Part shown: piece after piece, positions 56,594 through 64,000 of the stretch | Position numbering within the stretch: the stretch's first letter is position 1 | How the letters are laid out: every line of letters starts with the position of its first letter | NCBI GenBank assembly: GCA_963580285.1 | Contig: OY757013.1 | Location: forward strand, 138,572,521-138,636,520 | Direction: 5' to 3' | DNA length: 64,000 nucleotides | Source: Lucinisca nassula | Lineage: Eukaryota > Mollusca > Bivalvia > Lucinida > Lucinidae | Notes under the pieces: model-generated | Told to the model about the DNA's origin: nothing | The model's database searches: none | Seen by the model: the letters and a program-made list of their open reading frames with translations, nothing else | Made by a program: the position numbers and the translations under genes

Positions 56594-57180
56594 AGTAAAC
56601 TTTATCCAGATGATGAGTGGTGAGGCGGTGTCAAGGCACCTCCTAGGAAGGCGGATTGGTCACACTCAGATGGACGAAAACTGGTGGGAGTAACTTTCTA
56701 TTACTTCTTTCTTGCATTCTTATTACTTGACTGGCACTTTCTTCACTCCTTTTTGTCTCTTTTAGATTCTTTATCGCGCACCATTAAAGTTGTGTAATGT
56801 GTGACAGTTAAATGTCAAGCTGTTGATGTAGATTTTCCTGACCCACTCTCAGAGACAAATTACCGAGCAGTATTGTGAGTGATTTTTCACGACATCTGTC
56901 TATCTTTCCCTGACGAATATTACTTACACCACAGATAAGACCAAATGCCAATCATGCAGATAAGGTCGGGATTTCAATCTGCACTGCACAGTGAGATCCA
57001 GTCATTGCAGTTTTCAACGTTATTCAACGTTTATCCACGTTTCGTGACTGCTGAATAGAATTGAAGTTGATACAATTAACCCACACCTCCCAACAGAGAC
57101 ACCAAACGGAAAGAAACAGGAACATGAACTAATACGACCCTAATGGAAACATCACAAGCGGAAAAAAGGACAGTTACTTT
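56594..57180. other. Spacer, no feature seen
   Basis: Mixed sequence with GATAAGACCAAATGCC and ATAAGGTCGGGA-type motifs; no coding signal. Confidence 0.4.
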
Positions 57181-57185
57181 CCCCC

Positions 57186-57845
57186 GCCGGCCTCGGTACC
57201 CAGTCGGATGCGCGTCTGACTGGTGATCAGTAGGACGCGGGTTCGATACCTGCCGGGGTCGGCAACATTTTTTCGTGGAGATTGATCATGAAATCTTTTT
57301 CTACGGTCATTCTCTCCCTTCCGCTGATTCAAGAAGCCAGTTGTCAGTTTCTGGCGAAAGAATGTTCACTGTACTGGTTAACCGCTAACGTATAATATGT
57401 TCTATAAAAGGGTTATCCTTTGGAAGCAAGGAATACACCACAGAACTGAAAAATATGGAGTGTACATGTTTTCTGGGCCAGACTAGCTAGTTTCGACCAA
57501 TTAGGCCTCATCAGCGACCCTCAGATATTTTCAAAATTCCACAATGGAATCAATGATCCCAAAGAACAAGAAAATATAATCTACACTATGATGTAGGGCA
57601 GGGAGACGTTTTACCGCCGCCACACATTCCCACACACCAGCTGTAGTGAAGTAAAATATGTTCTATAAAAGGGTTATCCTTTGAAAGCAAGGAATACACC
57701 ACAGAAGTGAAAAATATGGAGTGTACATGTTTTCTGGGCCAGACTAGCTAGCCTATCCAGGAAAGTGTGGATAGGTAAACTGACCGGCTCAAAAATGACC
57801 TAAAAGTGTTGACTGGACCGTAAAACTTCAAAACAAACAAACAAA
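57186..57845 (+). mobile_element. SINE family B interrupted by element E
   Basis: Head GGCCTCGGTACCCAGTCGG, B box GGTTCGATACC, then the E insertion at 57395; the tail resumes at 57751 with CCTATCCAGGAAAGTGTGG. Confidence 0.9.
57395..57750 (+). mobile_element. Element E, copy 2, with partial second unit
   Basis: Unit 1 (57395-57655) and a partial repeat of its start (57656-57750), ending GGGCCAGACTAGCTAG. The same ATATGTTCTATAAAAGGGTT start as copy 1. Both E copies are inserted after a TATA in a SINE. Confidence 0.75.
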
Positions 57846-58212
57846 ATCTTTCCCCCGAAATGGTCAGTTGGCTATCCAAAACAAAAATTTATAAGCGAAA
57901 CACACATTCAAAGACGAACTGTAACAAATAATAAATAATTCGACAGCTGAAGGTGCTGATGACTGTGTAACTAAGTTTACCTCTTTGGTTAGAGCTAGGG
58001 ACTAACTTCCCATATCACCGGTCCTGGGCCCAGGATTACAATGCGTACTTAAATTTTAAGTACCTACTTAAACTAAGTATTTACTTAACTGTCGTATAAA
58101 GTGAACTACAAAGAATTTCTTTCGTTTAAGTCGATACTTAACCAGAGAATATCCTTAAATATTTAAGGTAACCCAGGTAGGAACCTTAACTTTTAAGATT
58201 TGACCTTGACAC

Positions 58213-58335
58213 ATGAATGTATACTCAGACGGTAAAGTGTTTGCATCATATTCAAGGGGCCCTGGGTTCGGGTCCCGGTCGAGCCACTTTTTTTTTCCTC
58301 CTTGGAGCGCAAGTCGACTCGGCGATGAGGTATAA
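58213..58335 (+). mobile_element. tRNA-like sequence, possible fifth SINE family
   Basis: TATACTCAGACGGTAAAGTG (A-box position) and GGGTTCGGGTCCC (B box) separated by tRNA-like spacing, followed by poly-T. Single copy, so weak. Confidence 0.4.
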
Positions 58336-58544
58336 AACAATTGGGATTTCTCCCTTGGTGTGTCACAGTTTTCGACCGATAGAGCTGTATAAAAACTTCC
58401 CTTTACATAATACTGTATAATACTGGTAACTGGGTAAAAATTTATTGTTTGGTGTAGGAAGGTTCTTACAAGCGAAAGGGGGTCTTAAACGACTTGGTTG
58501 TTTGTTTGTTTTTTTCAGGGTAGGTGTGTATGTTTGATTGATTG

Positions 58545-58900
58545 ATTGGATGTTTAACGTCCATTTCAACTATATACAGGTCATTTTGGAGACGTTGCTC
58601 CTATTTTGAGGGACTTTTACCCGACATTGAGATGAAATGACTTCTCAAGCCTGTCGCCCAATGAAACGAATAGGGCTTATAAGCATGGACGGTCCGACTC
58701 GCGCCGCTTTTCCTGGGCATGCCATAGGGGCTTGAATCATGAAAAATAAAAAAAAGATTCAAGCCCCTATGGGCAGGCTTAGATCCTCTAAGTGGGTAAC
58801 CAGTACCCGTGTGCGGTCGGATTCAGCTCTGCGAGGAAGCGTCATGCAGCCAATTTATTTCTTCATGCCCCGATGGATGGGTGGGGCCGACAGGTTTGTG
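58545..58900 (-). mobile_element. SINE family A with internal inverted insertion
   Basis: The tail GGATGTTTAACGTCC through CTTTTCCTGGGCATGCC, then CATAGGGGCTTGAATC and its inverse around AAAAATAAAAAA (about 58725-58770), then the rest of the SINE. Confidence 0.82.
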
Positions 58901-59100
58901 TGTCGGGGGATGGGGGTGTTTGGGGAGGGAGGCTGGCGCATATCACTTTTGTCTGTTATTTAAAAACTGATCCTGTGGCACAGCGGGTCCATGTTCCTAC
59001 GCTTATGCATGTCCTGCTACTTTTACGCATACAATGTTCACAACCATCATATGCCGTCTTTATATTCAGTGTCAAGAAATAGTATGACGCCACGTGCATT

Positions 59101-59480
59101 TAAGAAATGACTTTTATTTTTCTGCTGTTCATGAAAGTATGAACGAACAGGGTCGCCTGTAAAGTAAATGAACTCCGAAGGGGTTCATATAAACTTTGCT
59201 AGCGACCGCTGTCGTTCATATCTTCATGAACATCGAAAAAATATTTCTTATATTTACATTCTTTTTTCCTCACTTATAAGGCAAACTGGTAAAGCTGAAA
59301 AAACATTTACACGCACTTTTCTAATAAGAGCGGAATGCCCAATGAGATCATAGAGAACCATGGTTTAGACTGGCGTCACTTGACGTCATGGAAAATCATA
59401 TGACTTGATGCGTTCATGGAAGTATGAACTGCATTGTTTTCTATAGGTTTATATTAGTATTTTCACTTGAAATGTAAATA
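59101..59480 (+). mobile_element. MITE family R, copy 3
   Basis: TAAGAAATGACTTTTATTTT left end; palindrome with AAAGTATGAACG and GAACTCCGAAGGGGTTC; right part TATAGGTTTATATTAG. Confidence 0.85.
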
Positions 59481-59682
59481 ATTTCTATTTTGGCGGGAAC
59501 AACTGTAACGTATGTCAGCGATGTACATTTGCAGGGCAAATGGTCATAGTAAAGGCAATAAAATCCAATTTAAAATCCAATTCGAAGGCCCGTTTCGTAA
59601 CTTACATATGAAAGGACCATTTGTGTAAGATTCGCGATATCAAAATTTATTAAATACAAAGAAGTTTTTTTTCGGTTGATTT

Positions 59683-59880
59683 GAGATTCGTCCTCGCAAC
59701 ACTATTTAGGTTTCATTTCGGAAGTGTTGCTTTCAATTTTGTCGGACTTTTACCCGACATTGAGATGAAATTACATCTCAAGCCCTGTCGCCCAATCAAA
59801 CTCGTATATGCATGGACGGCCCGACTTGCACCACTTTGCCTGGGCAGGCTTAAACCTTCTAAGTGGTTTACTGGAGGTTG
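59683..59880 (-). mobile_element. SINE family A, partial
   Basis: TCCTCGCAACACTATTTAGG to AAGTGGTTTACTGG; head lost. Confidence 0.85.
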
Positions 59881-60039
59881 CGTGTGGTCGGCTTGTGCTG
59901 GTTGGGTGAGGCAAGGTGGCGTGTATCTTGCGTCACTGGGTTGTCCAACTGATATTGGCCGCAACCAATCATAAGCTTCTACTCCTTGCCTTGAAATGCT
60001 AAATAAAAATAAATTTGAGGCGTACCACCTCCCTTGTTT

Positions 60040-60312
60040 GTTTTGTATGATTTGAGGTTTAACGTCCCCGTCAACACTGTAAAGGTCATTTTGGAGACGT
60101 TGCTTCCAATTTTGTGGGACTTTTACCCGATATCGAGATGAAATAACATCTCAAGCCCTGCCGCCCATGAAACCAATAGGGTTTATATTCTCGCACCGCT
60201 TTGCCTGGGCAGACTTAGATCCTCTAAACGGATTACCAGTACTCGTGTGCGGGTCGATTTCAGCTCTGCGTGGAACCTCTATTTCTTCAAGCCTCGATGG
60301 GCGGGGGCCGTC
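60040..60312 (-). mobile_element. SINE family A
   Basis: TGATTTGAGGTTTAACGTCC to CCTCGATGGGCGGGGGCC with small deletions. Confidence 0.9.
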
Positions 60313-60314
60313 CA

Positions 60315-60760
60315 CCCCCTTGAAAGCTTGTGCATGTGAGTGATTGAGTGTGTTTGTGAGGTGAGTGAGTGAGCGCTTTATGCCTCATCAACTGTAAGGT
60401 AATACGCAGATAAGGACCACATTCATAAAAAGACGGGGCAATCCGAGATGGAATGTACAGAGATTTTATATCACATTTTTTTCCTTTGTTTTACTCCGAC
60501 TGGAGCTACGGTTTTTCTCCTTGTTTGTCTGCACGATGTTTGATCTAGTCGTTAATGACTATACCAACTACATACATGTATAATAATGACATCCGAAAAC
60601 AATATTGTAGCCGGGGTTAAGTTTGGGGTGGTTTCTGCGAGAGTCTTCCCTGTTCTTCACCATAGTGCAGAATATATTTATTACTGTACCAGATTGTATT
60701 GAATATTATGCAATACGCCTAACGGCACGAGAAGGGTTGAATCATGGACAGACTCTGTAA
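60315..60760. other. Spacer, no gene seen
   Basis: GTGAGTGAGTGAG tract near 60355; otherwise unremarkable. Confidence 0.4.
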
Positions 60761-60761
60761 A

Positions 60762-60930
60762 ACCGATTCCGCCCCCACCCTCGGGGCTTCAGATTTGGCT
60801 GCATGATGCTTCCATGTAGAGCTGAAACTGACCACACTGGCACGAGCACTGGTAAACAGCTTAAAAGGACTAAGCCTACCCAGGCAAAGTGATGTGAGTC
60901 AGACCGTCCACTGCATATAAGCCTTTTGGT
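60762..60930 (+). mobile_element. SINE family A, 5' half only
   Basis: CCGCCCCCACCCTCGGGGC to GCATATAAGCCTTTTGGTTT; truncated at the 3' side. Confidence 0.82.
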
Positions 60931-60939
60931 TTGTATATT

Positions 60940-61960
60940 CAAATATTGTATAATTTCTTGTTTCTAAAGGGACCCCGTAGAAACAGCGTTTTGAATATGG
61001 CGTGGTGCTACATTGTGACCAATGTGTGTCCGCACAAATCGTGATCGAGTGTGATCCTTCAATGAAACACGTTTTATAGTGTATAAAACATTTTTCATGG
61101 TTTATGTGGTGAAATGGAAACTAAACCATCATATTTTCTATTGTCTCCATTCAATGAAACAGAAGAAGTGATTTTTGACAGATCGCGGGAAAATTGTGGG
61201 CCGCCTACATCAATGTGTAATTGAAACTTACGTGCTGATCGTCGTGAAAATTTCCGTCAAAACTACGACTTTATCCGAAGTTAAATACTTAGCTAAGTAA
61301 ATGAAATAGGTGGCTTTCGAATGCACTTTTTAAGGAAATACTTTACTAAGATATTAATTCCTCCTTAAATCGCTAAGTCGACCTTAACTTAAGTATCGAT
61401 TGTAATCCTGGGCCCTGGTGTATAAATGTCATTTGACATGTCACCAGTAACAATTCTGATTCTGTTCCTGATTCTGATGTAATTTGTTCAGTCCACATGA
61501 AGACTTCCTGACGCATCAGTGCTGCATCTCCGAAATGCCGGAGCACTGGTCCGGCCAGAAAAATTTGGATCGGGACGTTAACTGGAGGCCCCCTGTGCAG
61601 AGAGAATCATCCCCTGTGCAGGTTAAAGAACCTTACCATAATTACATGATTACTGTGTAGGCTTTCATCCTGCGAAACTGGAGTGTATGTAATATACACC
61701 TGCCTAGAATGTCCGCGAGGACGTATGGCAGTATATAGAGAAAGAAAGAAAGATACCAACCAACATTACCTAATCGCGCATGTTAAGAGCATAAATAGGA
61801 GGATGCTAATTAAGAGTCATTTTCTCTTGATTCGGCTCAAACAATTTTCGTGACAGAAATAGAAGAATTGTATGAGAATAGCCATAACAACAACAAAAAC
61901 ACTAACTCACTTGGGTGTGATATTTATCCCAATTTAATAAAGTGAAAGGTATTTGAAAAA
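60940..61960. other. Spacer with possible diverged repeats
   Basis: Holds the right copy of the GGGCCCAGG inverted repeat (61394-61411) and a CCCCCTGTGCAGAGAGAATC/ATCCCCTGTGCAGG direct repeat near 61590-61622. No exon recognised. Confidence 0.4.
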
Positions 61961-61966
61961 TCTTAC

Positions 61967-61997
61967 CTCCGAACTGAATAAGAATGTAATTTGCCAT
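61967..61997 (-). CDS. CXorf65: CXorf65-like gene, alternative or duplicated exon 1 (copy B)
   Basis: 31 nt: ATG and the same ten residues MANYILIQFG, then one base and GTAAGATT as donor. It differs from copy A at three bases (two in a Leu codon, one in a Gly codon), all synonymous. The flank upstream of the ATG is also shared. It could splice to exon 2 at 49692 as an alternative first exon, or be the start of a partial gene duplicate; no second exon 2 was seen between 53 and 62 kb. Confidence 0.7.
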
Positions 61998-62117
61998 TTT
62001 CGAAATAACTCAGAGCGTAGACGCAAACGTTGTTGCTAAGAAACTACAAAGACGTTGACGTTAAACTCGCGTTACGATAGCTAACGTTATCGATAAATTA
62101 CGTCGGTTTATCATATG

Positions 62118-62566
62118 GGTAGCATTGCACTAAATGCCGGAGGTGCCGGGTTTTATCACTTTGGGACAGAGCTTTTAGTTGCAGTCTAAATACCAAGCTT
62201 GCTTCCATTGGATATATATCCCATGTTTCATTCCAATGTGAGTAAAGGATATTTATAAGGAAATGAAATGATGCATGTTTTATAATTATATCTGCAAGCT
62301 CATAGAAATTGTTGCTGATTTTATATGGGCACCCTGCGTTAAAAAAATGTGCTTGTCATTCACTGCGAATCTGAAGGTCAACAAACATGGCGGACCATAA
62401 CTTGAAAAGGAGCCGGACAGCATGTGGATTTTTTCTCATTAACTTGTTGAGCAAGGGTGGCTCTATAAACAAGTAAGGTTTGAAGGGATTTGTATGTGTA
62501 GTTTTTGTGGGAGCGTGTAAAAGGTTACTATTGTCGCCTATGGAAAACATTTAGTGGTAAGCTCCC
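62118..62566 (+). mobile_element. MITE family S, copy 2 (449 bp)
   Basis: GGTAGCATTGCACTAAATG and, inverted, GGGAGCTTACCACTAAATG TIRs; homologous along its whole length to 1191-1637. Confidence 0.85.
62387..62476 (+). CDS. Micro-ORF in MITE S (29 codons), possibly a 5' exon
   Basis: AACATGGCGG context; encodes MADHNLKR...CGFFLINLLSKGG and ends at TAA within AACAAGTAAGG, which also reads as a GT splice donor. Copy 1 has a TAG seven codons earlier. It may be a leftover first exon of the parent transposon or a captured host exon. Confidence 0.3.
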   Translation: MADHNLKRSRTACGFFLINLLSKGGSINK

Positions 62567-62569
62567 TAT

Positions 62570-64000
62570 AGCCAAAAAATCAGGTACTTTCGAAACTTCT
62601 TATTTCTGTTTGAAACGAGGCTTTTTTGCATCTGTCTGATATTCTGGGATCATTCCAGACAAAATGGATGCTTTCATGGAAAGTCTGCTAGAAAAATTAG
62701 CAAAAAAAAAAAAAAAAAATCTCTGATCAGGGACCACAGCATTGTAATGTGTGGGTGGGGGCCGGGAAATATGGGAAAATGTTGGTGCACTGGCCAGATG
62801 CGACAAAGCAAATGGAACGGACTCACATAATTGCTTACATGGCAGCAAATAAAATTCTGAAGGCTGATTTTGCATCTCATGATGCTGAAGGTCACTGATT
62901 GGAGGTGTCACATTTATGCCACAATGGCGTTTGCATCAAACCTAGTCATCTTGACGTCGCACCGCATTTCCCGCAAAAGCGACACTTTGGCGTAATAAAC
63001 CACAGCTCCAGCATTCCCACTCAATAATAGACTACTCCAAGGGCGCTAGATGTTGTTTGCGGTTGCAAGCACCAGTTAACGCCCTTGGAACAGTCATACA
63101 TACCATGGCCAGACGTGCACAGGGAACACCCAGGTCAGACTGCACAGGTGCATTCAGACCAGACTGTTCACCGTGCACCTACGGATAAGTAGGAATACCC
63201 GAATATTTTGGCCAATGAAAAATAACAAGTCCTGATTGTAAAAATCACTTCACAGTGTGTAATATTTCAAAGAAACACAGCAAAATATCATATATAACTC
63301 CAGAAATGTGAAATAAACTCCGAAAATATATCTTATAATAGCATACAGATCTTCATCAGAACAGATTTTATAAGTAAATGAGCTCTTCCTAAATATACCA
63401 AAATATACAGTTATAATTGTGCTTAAATGAGAAATTTGATGCTAATTGCTGCTTTTCTGATAACAGGAGGAAATAAAATGATTGTTTACATTGTTTTAAA
63501 ATAGAGAAGCAACAGTTGGCTGGTCATTTGCTGTTAATTGGGAGATTCATATTGGAGTGGGTGGGGTAAGGGGACTAGACCACTGGGTTTTTTTTGTAGT
63601 GCCCATTGACAGTATTATAGCCATCAAGAGCTTTAGATAGCATAGAGCAATGCTGTGCAGTAACATATGTGCAAGAAAGGTGTAATTTAAGACATTGATA
63701 ACAAGTAAAGTGCCTTTGTTACACTTTCGCCTGGAGGGACAAATGGCCGAGCCTGGCGTAGTGTCATAGTCAAAAGGGCAATGCATCTTTTCTGTGGTAA
63801 ACTGTAAAATTGATCTTTTTTGTTCAGTTCCACAATTTGTAACATGGCTGAATTTAATTTTGAGCAAAGGGAAATAATCTACTATTGTCTGTTGTAAAAG
63901 TGACAATGGCGGTTATGGCACATGATGCTCAAAAATGCACTGAAACAACAGTTATGCTCTAAAATCAGTAAAAGTACCTCTTTTAAACAGATTTGAAGAG
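62570..64000. other. Window end, no confident gene
   Basis: Poly-A tract at 62700-62719; a small inverted repeat CCAAGGGCG/CGCCCTTGG at about 63037-63091. Frames up to 119 codons on the minus strand lack motifs, signal peptides or splice support. Confidence 0.45.

Larger units (their letters stand above)
58023..61413. mobile_element. Possible 3.4-kb inverted-repeat element
   Basis: GGGCCCAGGATTACAAT at about 58027-58043 and its exact inverse near 61394-61411, each followed inward by TACTTAA-rich sequence. The interior is mostly SINE A and MITE R copies and unassigned sequence; no transposase was seen. It could instead be two inverted copies of a small repeat. Confidence 0.45.

Noticed and set aside
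60940..61300. Possible minus-strand exon with donor near 61229 (CTTAC on plus strand)
   Set aside because: No acceptor and open frame could be paired with it convincingly.
62600..62911. 103-codon minus-strand ORF
   Set aside because: Runs through a poly-A/T tract (Phe run) and has no recognisable domain.
63547..63906. 119-codon minus-strand ORF at the window end
   Set aside because: No signal peptide, domain or splice support; composition like surrounding AT-rich sequence. Could be revisited with transcript data.

Overview
This looks like nuclear DNA of a marine invertebrate, most likely a bivalve mollusc. The support is spliced coding sequence, several SINE families with tRNA-like heads, a LINE, an LTR retrotransposon, dense MITEs and AT-rich satellites. 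The mollusc call is an inference from the style of the repeats and the LINE, not from a search. Most of the 64 kb is repeat. No rRNA, CRISPR array or free tRNA gene was found.

Host genes. (1) A single-exon reading frame at 10445-10654 (+) encodes a 69-residue secreted, cationic, cysteine-rich peptide with a signal peptide and downstream poly(A) signals. (2) A six-exon gene on the minus strand, 52944 down to 22304, was assembled by hand from exons too short to stand out as ORFs. All five introns are phase 1, the coding length is exactly 576 nt (191 aa), and the product resembles the small uncharacterised CXorf65 protein family. A second copy of exon 1 and its upstream sequence lies at 61967-61997, and its three base differences are all synonymous.

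Mobile elements. At 12291-17932 there is a very young LTR retrotransposon with 553-bp LTRs that look identical by eye, a tRNA-Pro type primer site and a 4-bp target duplication inside an older SINE. Its ORF runs Gag (coiled coil, SCAN-like, zinc knuckle), protease, integrase and then the start of RT, which is the Gmr1-like order. Most of RT and RNase H is deleted. The LTR carries three heat-shock-element arrays, one a perfect four-unit array, just upstream of the TATA box. At 42142-45248 (-) is a non-LTR element with endonuclease and RT, a 2A-like motif near its N terminus and a deletion/frameshift at the end of RT. It lies in intron 2 of the CXorf65-like gene.

Small elements. At least four SINE families occur: A (AAAC-tailed, no clear tRNA head), B and C (tRNA-like heads) and D (tRNA-like head, minus copies). 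There are several MITE families. The most striking feature is a long hairpin built on GAACCGCCTC/GAGGCGGTTC, found about 20 times inside elements with at least three different terminal repeats and showing paired changes in the two arms. A separate 2.26-kb element (27087-29350) has its own TIRs, a 6-7 bp target duplication, palindromic GGATATCC satellite arms and a 57-codon acidic ORF. It sits inside one of the hairpin MITEs.

Layout: 1-10 kb satellite, MITEs and SINEs; 10-12 kb peptide gene and palindromic array; 12-18 kb LTR element; 18-22 kb SINEs and MITEs; 22-53 kb CXorf65-like gene with repeat-filled introns; 53-64 kb MITEs, a possible 3.4-kb inverted-repeat element and the duplicate exon 1.
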